NCBI GenBank assembly: GCA_002733415.1
Contig: NVVR01000002.1
Location: 126,001 to 190,000 of the forward strand
DNA length: 64,000 nucleotides
Reading direction: 5' to 3'
Source of the DNA: Kordia sp.
GTDB taxonomy: Bacteria > Bacteroidota > Bacteroidia > Flavobacteriales > Flavobacteriaceae
Positions 7,781-16,546 of this stretch are shown here, piece by piece (within the stretch, counting starts at the first letter, position 1; every line of letters starts with the position of its first letter). Below the pieces are notes generated by a model. That model was not told the origin of the DNA. It worked only from the letters and a program-made list of their open reading frames with translations, and searched no databases. Position numbers and translations under genes: made by a program.

Positions 7781-9610
7781 ATGAAAAATTTATTTGATTT
7801 TAAACATTTTAAGGGCGACTTATTTGGTGGGATTACTGCTGGTATTGTTGCGTTGCCATTAGCTTTAGCTTTTGGGGTTAGTTCGGGTTTAGGACCTGAA
7901 GCAGGGCTTTATGGAGCTATTTTTGTTAGTTTCTTTGCAGCGCTGTTTGGAGGAACAGATACTCAAATTTCGGGACCTACAGCGCCAATGACAGCGGTAA
8001 GTATGGTTGTAATCGCAGGAATAGTAGCTACTTTTGATGGGGATGTGTCTAAAGCATTACCAGCTATTTTAACCGTATTCTTGTTGGCTGGATTGATGCA
8101 GGTGGGACTTGGTTTTTTAGGCTTAGGGAAATATATAAAATACATTCCTTACCCTGTAGTATCAGGATTTATGACTGCTATTGGTGTTATTATATTAGTA
8201 ACACAAATATTACCTTCAATAGGGTATTATCCAAAAGAAGATGCTGATTTTGTTTCGGAATTTAAACCTCAAGCAAAGGAGGTTATTCTAAAGGATATTT
8301 TGAACAAAGAAGTAGGTGAAGGTATATTAGTTGTGGACGATTTTACAGAAACAATTAACAAAGATAAGATAACTACTCCCGATGATGTTCTAAGCAAATC
8401 AAAAACTTTGGCAGGATCAGAAGCTTCTGGCGTATTAGGTACTCTTAAAGTATTACCAAGGGCTTTACAGCATATTAACTGGTTAGAATTACTACTTGCT
8501 TTAGGGACAATTATTATCATTTTTGGCTTTAAACGTATTACGACTAAAGTACCAAGTACATTGGTTGCACTATTAGTAATGTCAGGTATTGCAGTAGGGT
8601 TTGGTTTGGATTATAGACCAATACAAGAAATCCCTGGAGGTTTGCCAATTCCAAATTTCGAAATATTTTCTAGCTTTCAACTAAATAGTATTACGCCGTA
8701 TATTTTTACAGCATTTACTTTAGCCCTTTTAGGAGCAATAGATTCGTTGCTGACATCAGTAGTTGCTGATAACATGACAAAAACCAAGCATAAGCCTAAT
8801 AAAGAACTAATTGGGCAAGGAATTGGGAATAGTATAGCTGCGTTGTTTGGAGGTATTCCAGGAGCAGGAGCAACAATTAGAACAGTGGTGAATATTAATT
8901 CTGGAGGAAAAACAAGGCTCTCAGGAATGACAGCCGGTGTTTTATTGTTAATCATTTTATTGGCGTTAGGACCAGTAGCTTCTCAAATTCCAGCAGCAGT
9001 TTTAGCTGGTATTTTAATTACAGTAGGTATTGGGGTAATGGATTATAAAGGTTTAAAGGCAATACCATATATGCCACGTCCTGAAGTAATCATAATGCTT
9101 GTAGTATTGGTGTTGTCATCAGTTTGGAATTTAGTGTATGCTGTAGGAATAGGGTTAGTGATAGCTTCGTTAATGTTTATGAAAAAAATGGGAGACCTTA
9201 CAGCTGAACATTCAGTAGTGAAAAAACTTAAGAAAGAAAAAAGCTGGCCTGATGAAATTGATTTCCCAGAAAGTTTAAAAGAATCGGTGTTTATTAAACA
9301 TATTAAAGGGCCGTTGTTTTTTGGTTCTACAAGTGATTTTCAGCAATTGGCAAAACAAATTCCAGACACTGCTTCAACCATTATAATAAGGTTAGATAAA
9401 ATGCAGTATATAGATCAATCTGGATTGTATGCCATGGAAGATATACTAGTTGAATTGATTAAAGAAAATAAAAAAGTGGCATTAGTTGGAATATTAAATC
9501 AACCTAAATACATGTTAGAACGTATTGATATTATACCTGATTTAATACCGAAAGATCAATTATTTGAGAGTTTTAACGATTGCTTACTTTGGATAAAAAA
9601 AAATAATTAA
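7781..9610 (+). CDS. SulP-family anion transporter with STAS domain (likely bicarbonate)
   Basis: Inner-membrane SLC26/SulP transporter of 609 residues. The membrane domain opens with GDLFGGITAGIVALPLALAFG, the SulP signature; a loop of roughly 70 residues is inserted around residues 150-220; the C-terminal STAS domain (about 500-609) has the typical MQYIDQSGLYAMEDIL. The substrate could be sulfate or bicarbonate. The carbonic anhydrase gene starting 3 bp downstream favours bicarbonate, as in BicA-like and other SulP-carbonic anhydrase pairs. That is inference from context. Confidence 0.92.
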   Translation: MKNLFDFKHFKGDLFGGITAGIVALPLALAFGVSSGLGPEAGLYGAIFVSFFAALFGGTDTQISGPTAPMTAVSMVVIAGIVATFDGDVSKALPAILTVFLLAGLMQVGLGFLGLGKYIKYIPYPVVSGFMTAIGVIILVTQILPSIGYYPKEDADFVSEFKPQAKEVILKDILNKEVGEGILVVDDFTETINKDKITTPDDVLSKSKTLAGSEASGVLGTLKVLPRALQHINWLELLLALGTIIIIFGFKRITTKVPSTLVALLVMSGIAVGFGLDYRPIQEIPGGLPIPNFEIFSSFQLNSITPYIFTAFTLALLGAIDSLLTSVVADNMTKTKHKPNKELIGQGIGNSIAALFGGIPGAGATIRTVVNINSGGKTRLSGMTAGVLLLIILLALGPVASQIPAAVLAGILITVGIGVMDYKGLKAIPYMPRPEVIIMLVVLVLSSVWNLVYAVGIGLVIASLMFMKKMGDLTAEHSVVKKLKKEKSWPDEIDFPESLKESVFIKHIKGPLFFGSTSDFQQLAKQIPDTASTIIIRLDKMQYIDQSGLYAMEDILVELIKENKKVALVGILNQPKYMLERIDIIPDLIPKDQLFESFNDCLLWIKKNN

Positions 9611-9613
9611 GAA

Positions 9614-10216
9614 ATGAAAACACAAACAAAAATAACTCAAGATAGCTTGTCGCCAAAAGATGCATTTAATATGTTGGTTGATGGGAATAAACGATTTACT
9701 CAAAATTTAAAAGCAGATAGAAATTTATTATCGCAAGTTTCAGAAACAAGCAAGGGACAATACCCATTTGCAGTAGTTTTAAGTTGTATAGATTCTAGAG
9801 TACCAGTTGAATTGGTTTTTGATCAAGGAATTGGGGATGTTTTTAGTACAAGAGTTGCTGGAAATATCATCAATGTAGATGTTTTAGGTTCAATGGAGTA
9901 TTCATGTAAAGTTGCAGGGTCTAAATTAGTTGTTGTAATGGGACATTCTAAATGTGGAGCCGTTACTGCTGCATGTAAGCATGTTGAACTTGGGAATATT
10001 ACTGCTTTGCTAGACAAAATTCAACCAGCTGTAAAAGCTATTGATGAAGAGATGAGTGATGCTAAAGTAGAAAAGGTTGCTGCTATGAACGTGAAGCTTT
10101 CTATTGAAAGAATCAGAAAAGAAAGTTCAATATTAGCTGAAATGGAAAAGGAAGGTAAAATAGAGATTGTTGGAGCTATGTATGATGTAAGTACTGGTGA
10201 GGTTAAATTTTATTAA
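9614..10216 (+). CDS. Beta-class carbonic anhydrase
   Basis: Zinc enzyme interconverting CO2 and bicarbonate. The 200-residue product carries the conserved Zn and catalytic residues: Cys58, Asp60 and Arg62 in SCIDSRVP, and His111 and Cys114 in GHSKCGAV. There is no signal peptide, so it is cytoplasmic. It lies 3 bp after the SulP stop and is clearly co-transcribed, which suggests it acts directly on the carried bicarbonate. A strong terminator follows. Confidence 0.95.
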   Translation: MKTQTKITQDSLSPKDAFNMLVDGNKRFTQNLKADRNLLSQVSETSKGQYPFAVVLSCIDSRVPVELVFDQGIGDVFSTRVAGNIINVDVLGSMEYSCKVAGSKLVVVMGHSKCGAVTAACKHVELGNITALLDKIQPAVKAIDEEMSDAKVEKVAAMNVKLSIERIRKESSILAEMEKEGKIEIVGAMYDVSTGEVKFY

Positions 10217-10240
10217 ACAGAAGTACTGTTTATAGAATAC

Positions 10241-10271
10241 AAAAAAGGGGTAATGTAAATTACCCCTTTTT
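10241..10271 (+). terminator. Intrinsic terminator after carbonic anhydrase
   Basis: Stem AAAAAGGGGTAAT pairing with ATTACCCCTTTTT, ending in a T-run. It closes the SulP-carbonic anhydrase unit. Confidence 0.88.
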
Positions 10272-10368
10272 ATAAAACTAAACGATTAACTCAACCTTGC
10301 AAAAATATAAAAAGACTACGTTTAGTTTAAAATAAACAATACCACAAAAATGTCTTTTTATACTATAA

Positions 10369-11517
10369 TTATAAACCTCTGGTCCATCCTAATGTCCATG
10401 TTGGCGCTTGTGCTCCATTCCCGGCCCCAACATTTGTTCCTTCAGTCATATAGCTTGTGCTTACACCTTGGTACTGACTTTTTGTAGTAACACTTGAACT
10501 GAATTGAATGTTATTAAAAACAATGTTACCACCATCTACATTAGCATTTGCCGCTGGGTCAGTTGTAGCATCTTTAATTTTAATTCCTAATTCAAAACCA
10601 GAAATAAATATATTTGAAGCTGTCCAGTGGCCGCCACCTTCTTTTATGTATAATGCACCTTCAGAACCAGTATCAATTATAGAAATATCTTTTAAGGTTG
10701 CCGTTGTAGTTGGCGTAGCATTTCCGTTATCACCATTGTTAGATCCTTCAATACCTGCTTTAGTACCTTGGTTAATGTACCAGTATTGACCAGTTCCAGA
10801 CCATCCATCAGCGAAATCAATTGAATCGTCTCCACTAGCTGTAGATACTAAATACGTTCCGTTTACAGTTCCTCCAAAAAATTCAATACCATCATCTCCT
10901 CCATTGTAAGATTGTATGTATTCAAATGTTGTACCCGCTCCAACAGCAAATAATGATACTCCATTAAATTCTTTTGTAGCACTAAAATTGGCGCCAGTAT
11001 ATTCTACTCTTAAATATCTAATAATACCTGAGTTGTCATTTATATCAGAACCACCATAAGTTAAGTCTGATACTTCTGCGGTTGCAGTTTCTCCATTTGA
11101 TCCTGCTTTGTTTGTTGGCGCGTGACCACAAATAACTAAACCACCCCAATCACCAGGTGCTGGGTTAGTACTTGCTGAAGTCATAACTATAGGTTCTGTA
11201 GCACTACCTAAAATATCTATTTTTGCTCCTTGAGCAACTGCAATATATGAACTGGTACCCCCAGATGCCTCAATAGTTGTTCCAGCTGGGATTACTAATT
11301 TCGCACCGTTATTAACAATAAGAGCTCCAGTTAAATTGTAAATTTTTGATGGATCTAAAGTTACTGTTCCACTGTTAATGTCCCCTTTTAAGTTTGTTGG
11401 GTTAGCAGTAAAAGTATTAGTAGGAATTGGAACTACAATGTCATTAGAGTCGTCATCTGAACAACTTGTAAAGATTGTTGTTGCAGCAATAGCTAATAAT
11501 AAAATTGATTTCTTCAT
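10369..11517 (-). CDS. Beta-helix-like surface lipoprotein, putative Pho-regulon member
   Basis: 382 residues. The start MKKSILLLAIAATTIFTSC with SDDD right after Cys19 is a lipoprotein signal with an acidic stretch like the Bacteroidota surface-export signal. The rest is Gly/Thr/Asn-rich with repeated short strands (for example GAKLVIPAGTTIEASGG, YIQSYNGGDDGIEFFGG), consistent with a right-handed parallel beta-helix. No catalytic residues are recognised. It stands beside a TonB-dependent receptor on the same strand, separated by a terminator, and has its own Pho-type box. A role in capturing a phosphorylated substrate at the cell surface is an inference. Confidence 0.8.
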   Translation of the reverse strand: MKKSILLLAIAATTIFTSCSDDDSNDIVVPIPTNTFTANPTNLKGDINSGTVTLDPSKIYNLTGALIVNNGAKLVIPAGTTIEASGGTSSYIAVAQGAKIDILGSATEPIVMTSASTNPAPGDWGGLVICGHAPTNKAGSNGETATAEVSDLTYGGSDINDNSGIIRYLRVEYTGANFSATKEFNGVSLFAVGAGTTFEYIQSYNGGDDGIEFFGGTVNGTYLVSTASGDDSIDFADGWSGTGQYWYINQGTKAGIEGSNNGDNGNATPTTTATLKDISIIDTGSEGALYIKEGGGHWTASNIFISGFELGIKIKDATTDPAANANVDGGNIVFNNIQFSSSVTTKSQYQGVSTSYMTEGTNVGAGNGAQAPTWTLGWTRGL

Positions 11518-11616
11518 TTTTTATATTTTTATTTGTTGTTAATTACACTACAAATTAATAGTATTAATAAGGTTCAGGTTTTACCAAATCATTATCCATT
11601 TGTTAAGTATTATGGA

Positions 11617-11637
11617 TAAATGTTAACTTAAAGTAAA
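11617..11637 (-). promoter_or_regulatory. Pho-type box upstream of the beta-helix lipoprotein
   Basis: The minus strand reads TTTACTT-TAAG-TTAACAT, 11-bp spacing, about 100-120 bp before the start codon; a further TTAACAA lies downstream of it. One heptamer is exact and the other has two mismatches to TTAACAT. Confidence 0.55.
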
Positions 11638-11650
11638 GAGAGAAAAGCAA

Positions 11651-11684
11651 AAAAAAGACTAGCATAATGCTAGCCTTTTTTAAT
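11651..11684 (-). terminator. Intrinsic terminator after the TonB-dependent receptor
   Basis: Stem GCTAGCA / TGCTAG(T)C with a short loop, followed by at least eight T on the minus strand. It shows the receptor and the beta-helix gene are separate transcripts. Confidence 0.85.
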
Positions 11685-11700
11685 TAATATGATTTAAGTT

Positions 11701-14475
11701 TTAAAACAGATCGTATTTTAATGATAGACTTGCATTGACACCTTTTTTAAATGATTTCACGGATACTTTTCCTGTTTCATTATCTTGGTATCTCTTTATT
11801 TCTGAGTTTAAAATGTTTTTTATGGATATTCCTGTGCTTATACGTTTACTTATTTTTGATTTTAGAATAATATCCATTGTAAAAAAACCTTCATTTACAA
11901 GATTTCCTTTTCCTGCCGATCCAATGGCATATACGCTTTCAGAAGAATAATTTCCTACTATTGTAGTTGATAAATTTCCGTGTTTACTAAATTCTTTAAA
12001 AAAACTTATGTCCCCATTAAGTAAAACCTCAGATGCACCGGTTAACTTTCCGTTGTCATTTGTGAAGTTTACTGTTAAATCATTTTCTGTAGTAACTTTG
12101 TTTTTGTCAAAATCTTGATCTGAAACCATAAAAGCACCGTTGAATCCGAATGTTAATTTGTTCGTTAATTCTAGTTCTTTTTTTGTTCTAGTTCTGTTTA
12201 TAATGTCTTTTTTGAATTCAAGTTCAGCCCCGTAAATAGTTGCTTGTTTTCCTGAGTTTACCCATGAAATATCATTGGCTGCAGAAGCAATAATAACTTC
12301 ATTTATAGGATTCTGAATTAACTTTCCAAAACCAGTTATTGATATTACTTCTCCAGACTTTGGAAAGTATTCCCATCTTAAATCCGCATTATAATTAGTA
12401 GAAGGGTATAAATTAGGATTTCCATACTTTGACCCTTCAACATCTTCATATAAAAAAGGAGCTCTTTCTTTAAATTGTGGCAAGGTGTATGATTTGCTTC
12501 CTGCAAGTTTTAAGTTTTGTTTTTCTGTTAATTCATATTTAAAAGAAGCATTGGGCATAATTTCAACTTTATCAAAAGAGTTTTTATCACCTTCTGGATC
12601 AAGAGAGGTCATCCATTCAATTTCTTGAGAAACGTGTTCTGCTCTTAGTCCGATTATAGTAATTAATTTTGAGTTTATTGAATACTGAATATTTCCAAAA
12701 CCACTATTAATTGTTTGCGTACCGCTATATGTTTGAGGATCTAGGGCATTTTGAATATTAATGCCCCCTCTAAAAGTTTTAATTTTGAAGTAACCTGCAG
12801 TTAAGTTTGTTTGATTAAAATAGGCGTCAAGATTGTTAACATCAACATTTGGTTGGTTAATGGTTCTGTTGATAGCAAAATTAAATTGAGTAGCTTCAAG
12901 ATCTACGGTTTTAAATCTACCACTATACCCAAAAGAGAACTTTCCCTTATATTCATTATCTTCATTTTTAGAAAAGCGATAGCTACTTTCAATGTTTGTA
13001 GCAAACTCATTTTCGTTTAATTCTTCAAAATAACGATGGCTGTTAGAATCTGAAATGTCAGAAACTGTTTTTTGTGACGTAAGTGGATTGTTATTATCGG
13101 TAGGAACCAACATTATTTGCCTTCTGTCAGGAGTATTGTTTAGAACAGAATTATAACCTAAAGCCCAATTTAAGTTGATTCGGTCGTTAATTTTATGTTC
13201 TCCTAAAAGTTGGTTGACTATTAATTGTGTTTTATTAAAGGTGGAGCGTCTAATTAATCCGCCTCCATTTTCTGCATTATCAAAACTGTCTATCGTTCCA
13301 GAATAGTCACTTAAATTTTTATTTGAAGAGTTGATAAAAAGTGAGTTGGTTTTAATTGTGTTGTTATGGTTAAACCAATATGAAAGATTTAACATTCCTG
13401 TAGTATTTGTTTTATAAGAAAATGAGTCATATGAATAATCTGATCTGGCTACACCATCTGTGGTTACACCTCCTTTGGTTACACCTTCTACGTAGCTAAA
13501 GTTGTTAGAGAATGATGTTGTAGTGAATACACTTAATTTATGGTTGCTTTTAAAATCAAATTTAGTGCCTCCGGTTAGAGAAAAACTTTGGTTAAAAGGA
13601 GATTTTGTTTCCCTGTCCAAACTTGTTGTAAATTTGTAGCCAGACAATGGGTTATTAGGCTGTTTTTGATTAGAAAAGCCAAAATAATTTGGACCGTCTT
13701 GTAAATAGAATTTATCTTCATTTATTGCATTAAAATTATAGCCGCTTCCGTAACCAATTTTTAAAGTTCCTTTACCGTGATGATTTTTAGATATAATATT
13801 TACATTAGCTCCACCAAAATCGCCATATATTTTGTTATGATATATTTTATTGACATCTATATACTCCACAATATCTGTAGAGAATATATCTAGAGAAATA
13901 TTTTTTCTTGAAGGGTTGTTAGATGGTAACGGTAAACCATTCAAGGTTGTTGAATTATAACGATCCCCTAGACCTCTAACAAAAATGGCATTTGAACCTT
14001 CTTGTTTAGAAATCCCAGAGAGCTTTGTGATAGCTGTTGCAACATCTGAAATTCCTTTCTTGGCTAATTCTTGAGCCCCGATTTGTTGTTTAATTTCAAC
14101 AGCTTTTTTTTGTGTAATTAACAAAGTGCTTTCTTTTTCCCTATTAGTTTGTGCAACAATAACTATTTGCTCTAAAGAGTTTGCTTCTAAAGTTTTATTT
14201 ATAGTTTTGTTTGCGCTTAGTATAATGTTTTCCTTTGTAGAGTTATATCCTACATAACTGTATTCTAAAGTATAGGTTCCTGGGGACACTTCTAATATAT
14301 AATTACCATCAAAATCAGTTTGTGTACCGGTAGTTGTTCCGCTTATTAAAACTGTCGCTCCTAATAAAGGTTCATTATCCATTTCTCCATCTAAAACTTT
14401 TCCCGATATTTGAACTTTATCTTGTGCAAAAGCAATAGTTGTAAATAAGGAAATTAGTAATAATAATTTTTTCAT
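11701..14475 (-). CDS. TonB-dependent receptor with carboxypeptidase-regulatory-like N-terminal domain
   Basis: Outer-membrane active transporter of 924 residues. Order: signal peptide (MKKLLLLISLFTTIAFAQ), CarboxypepD_reg-like beta-sandwich (about 20-105, with GTQTDFDGNYILEVSPGTY), plug (about 110-235, with ITKLSGISKQEGSNAIFVRG and GDFGGANVNI), then a beta barrel to the C-terminus ending in aromatic F. No SusD partner is adjacent, so it is not a standard SusCD pair; the nearby lipoprotein may play that part. A Pho-type box sits upstream. The substrate is not shown by the sequence; phosphate-linked uptake is inferred. Confidence 0.92.
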   Translation of the reverse strand: MKKLLLLISLFTTIAFAQDKVQISGKVLDGEMDNEPLLGATVLISGTTTGTQTDFDGNYILEVSPGTYTLEYSYVGYNSTKENIILSANKTINKTLEANSLEQIVIVAQTNREKESTLLITQKKAVEIKQQIGAQELAKKGISDVATAITKLSGISKQEGSNAIFVRGLGDRYNSTTLNGLPLPSNNPSRKNISLDIFSTDIVEYIDVNKIYHNKIYGDFGGANVNIISKNHHGKGTLKIGYGSGYNFNAINEDKFYLQDGPNYFGFSNQKQPNNPLSGYKFTTSLDRETKSPFNQSFSLTGGTKFDFKSNHKLSVFTTTSFSNNFSYVEGVTKGGVTTDGVARSDYSYDSFSYKTNTTGMLNLSYWFNHNNTIKTNSLFINSSNKNLSDYSGTIDSFDNAENGGGLIRRSTFNKTQLIVNQLLGEHKINDRINLNWALGYNSVLNNTPDRRQIMLVPTDNNNPLTSQKTVSDISDSNSHRYFEELNENEFATNIESSYRFSKNEDNEYKGKFSFGYSGRFKTVDLEATQFNFAINRTINQPNVDVNNLDAYFNQTNLTAGYFKIKTFRGGINIQNALDPQTYSGTQTINSGFGNIQYSINSKLITIIGLRAEHVSQEIEWMTSLDPEGDKNSFDKVEIMPNASFKYELTEKQNLKLAGSKSYTLPQFKERAPFLYEDVEGSKYGNPNLYPSTNYNADLRWEYFPKSGEVISITGFGKLIQNPINEVIIASAANDISWVNSGKQATIYGAELEFKKDIINRTRTKKELELTNKLTFGFNGAFMVSDQDFDKNKVTTENDLTVNFTNDNGKLTGASEVLLNGDISFFKEFSKHGNLSTTIVGNYSSESVYAIGSAGKGNLVNEGFFTMDIILKSKISKRISTGISIKNILNSEIKRYQDNETGKVSVKSFKKGVNASLSLKYDLF

Positions 14476-14579
14476 TTTTCGCTGTGTTTATTTTTTTGCA
14501 AAGAAAGAACAAGCTTATTGTTACAATGTTATTACTATATAACGTTTGTGTTATTGTATTGTAAAAAAAAAGAGCTTAT

Positions 14580-14597
14580 ATATTAAGCTAATGTTAA
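14580..14597 (-). promoter_or_regulatory. Pho-type box upstream of the TonB-dependent receptor
   Basis: The minus strand reads TTAACAT-TAGC-TTAATAT, an 11-bp direct repeat with one mismatch to the porin box, about 105-122 bp before the receptor start. It also lies just before dgt on the other strand, so its target gene is inferred from orientation. Confidence 0.55.
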
Positions 14598-14616
14598 TTG
14601 TAAAAATTGAATTTTG

Positions 14617-15948
14617 ATGAATTGGGATCAATTATTGTCGCTGAAGCGATATGGAGACACAAATAAAAGACTACGTAAAGAGCAAGATGAAAACAGATTA
14701 GGCTTTGAAGTAGATTATGATAGAATAATATTTTCATCTGCTTTTAGGAGTTTGCAAGATAAAACTCAGGTAATTCCTTTGTCAAAAACCGATTTTGTAC
14801 ATACTAGATTAACGCACAGTTTGGAGGTTTCTGTTGTAGCTAGATCACTAGGTAGAATAGTTGGGAAAGAATTACTGAAAAAGTACCCGCACTTAGAGCA
14901 TGATCTTGGGTATAAGTCAAACGACTTTGGAGCTATTACTGCTACTGCTGCTTTGGCGCATGATATTGGTAATCCTCCCTTCGGACATTCTGGAGAAAAA
15001 TCAATAGGAGAGTTTTTTAAAACAGGAGCAGGATTGGTCTTTAAAAAAGATTTGACCGATAAACAATACGAGGATTTAGTAAGTTTTGAAGGAAATGCAA
15101 ATGGATTCAAAATTCTTTCCGAAAAGAAAGAAGCTTTACGTTTATCCTATGCAACCTTAGGAGCTTTTATGAAGTATCCTAAAGAATCATTACCAGTAAA
15201 ACCAACAGCTCATATTGCTGATAAAAAGTATGGCTTTTTTCAAGATGATAAAGAACTGTTTCAGGATGTAGCTGCCGATTTAGGCTTGTTGCAAACACGA
15301 AAAGGAGAAACAATTAGTTATTCACGTCATCCACTTACTTTTTTAGTAGAAGCAGCTGATGACATCTGTTATACTATAATTGATTTTGAAGATGGGATTA
15401 ATCTAGGGTTGATTGACGAAGAGTTTGCTTTGGAATACCTGATTAATCTGGTTAAGAAAACGATTAACATTGACACCTATAAATCATTAACAACTACCAA
15501 AACAAGAGTTGCATATTTAAGGGCTTTAGCGATAAGTTCATTAATTAGAGAAGCAGCAGCAGTTTTTATGAATAATGAGGAAGCTATTTTAAACGGAGAG
15601 TTCAGTCATGGCTTACTTGATAAATGTGTGTATGAGCCTCAAATAAATGATATCATAAAAATAAGTATCGATAAAATTTACGCGAGTGATGAGGTTATCG
15701 AAAAAGAAATAGTTGGGTATAGTGTGCTGTCTAAGTTATTGGATATATATACAGCGGCCGTAAATAATAAAGCAACAGGAAAAGATACTAACTATGATAA
15801 GCTAATATTAAAAACTTTACCAGAAATTGAAGGGTTCCTTAGTAACGATTTGTATAAACGATTACTAAGTGTGTCAAGTTATGTAGCTTCATTAACGGAT
15901 AGTAATGCCTTGTTGCTGTACAGGAAACTATCAGGAATGGCTATATAG
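14617..15948 (+). CDS. dgt: dGTPase-type deoxynucleoside triphosphate triphosphohydrolase
   Basis: HD-superfamily enzyme that splits dNTP (classically dGTP) to deoxynucleoside and triphosphate. The HD metal site is spread over THSLEV (about residue 65), AHDIGNPPFGHSGE (the HD pair followed by the family's GNPPFGH loop) and a later conserved Asp. 443 residues from the ATG at 14617; a TTG one codon upstream is an alternative start. It is monocistronic and ends at a bidirectional terminator. The substrate preference among dNTPs cannot be told from sequence. Confidence 0.93.
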   Translation: MNWDQLLSLKRYGDTNKRLRKEQDENRLGFEVDYDRIIFSSAFRSLQDKTQVIPLSKTDFVHTRLTHSLEVSVVARSLGRIVGKELLKKYPHLEHDLGYKSNDFGAITATAALAHDIGNPPFGHSGEKSIGEFFKTGAGLVFKKDLTDKQYEDLVSFEGNANGFKILSEKKEALRLSYATLGAFMKYPKESLPVKPTAHIADKKYGFFQDDKELFQDVAADLGLLQTRKGETISYSRHPLTFLVEAADDICYTIIDFEDGINLGLIDEEFALEYLINLVKKTINIDTYKSLTTTKTRVAYLRALAISSLIREAAAVFMNNEEAILNGEFSHGLLDKCVYEPQINDIIKISIDKIYASDEVIEKEIVGYSVLSKLLDIYTAAVNNKATGKDTNYDKLILKTLPEIEGFLSNDLYKRLLSVSSYVASLTDSNALLLYRKLSGMAI

Positions 15949-15969
15949 GAAGGTTCAATTTATTGCATA

Positions 15970-15999
15970 AAAAAAGCGTAACAGTTATGTTACGCTTTT
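15970..15999. terminator. Bidirectional terminator between dgt and csp
   Basis: Stem AAAAGCGTAACA, loop GTTA, TGTTACGCTTTT, with A-run on one side and T-run on the other. It works for both convergent genes. Confidence 0.85.
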
Positions 16000-16021
16000 G
16001 CTTTTTGAAAAAGATAATAAA

Positions 16022-16216
16022 TTATCCGATAATTGCTACATTAGTAGCTACTTTTCCTTTTTTTCCGTCTTCTTCAACATATTCTACTTTGTCTCCTTCG
16101 TTAAGAGAATCTCCTTCGATTGCTGTAACGTGAACAAAGATGTCTTGTCCTGATGCTTCGTCTGTAATGAATCCAAATCCTTTAGAGTCATTAAAAAATT
16201 TTACTGTACCTGTCAT
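16022..16216 (-). CDS. Cold-shock domain protein (CspA family)
   Basis: 64-residue single cold-shock domain that binds single-stranded RNA or DNA and melts secondary structure. RNP1 (SKGFGFIT) and RNP2 (DIFVHVTAI) are both present and the acidic residues after them are typical. It has a clear -7 element TACATTTG at 16252-16245, giving a leader of about 30 nt. Whether it is cold-induced cannot be seen. Confidence 0.96.
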   Translation of the reverse strand: MTGTVKFFNDSKGFGFITDEASGQDIFVHVTAIEGDSLNEGDKVEYVEEDGKKGKVATNVAIIG

Positions 16217-16244
16217 TTTAATTGTATTATGATAATAATAGGTG

Positions 16245-16252
16245 CAAATGTA
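16245..16252 (-). promoter_or_regulatory. -7 promoter element of the cold-shock gene
   Basis: TACATTTG on the minus strand fits the Bacteroidota TAnnTTTG consensus, 29 bp before the start codon. Confidence 0.6.
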
Positions 16253-16287
16253 GTCTTTATTTTCTAGCGTACAACTCGTTTCGAGCT

Positions 16288-16533
16288 TTAATCTAAAAAG
16301 GTTTCCGCCTCGTCTTTTATTTTTTTAATGGTGTCATCAGTAATCATATACTTTTTAATAGTATTATTCTTAGAGCGATGAATGAGGAATACGGGCATCC
16401 ATACCAAAAAGAAACCTGCAACAGCTAAACCGATAAATTGATGTCCTAAGAGCTCATTATCAGTTTTTATATAATATCCATAACTTATAGAGCCTAGGAT
16501 TGCGATAAATATTATGTAAAGAATATATTTCAT
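16288..16533 (-). CDS. Small two-helix membrane protein, unknown function
   Basis: 81 residues from ATG at 16533. Two hydrophobic segments, YILYIIFIAILGSISYGYYI near the start and FIGLAVAGFFLVWMPVFLI in the middle, are followed by a charged tail (KKIKDEAETFLD). The open frame continues upstream into the aminopeptidase gene, but the ATG 13 bp after that gene's stop is the natural start. Likely co-transcribed with it. No family recognised. Confidence 0.72.
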   Translation of the reverse strand: MKYILYIIFIAILGSISYGYYIKTDNELLGHQFIGLAVAGFFLVWMPVFLIHRSKNNTIKKYMITDDTIKKIKDEAETFLD

Positions 16534-16546
16534 TTGAGGGGTTTGT

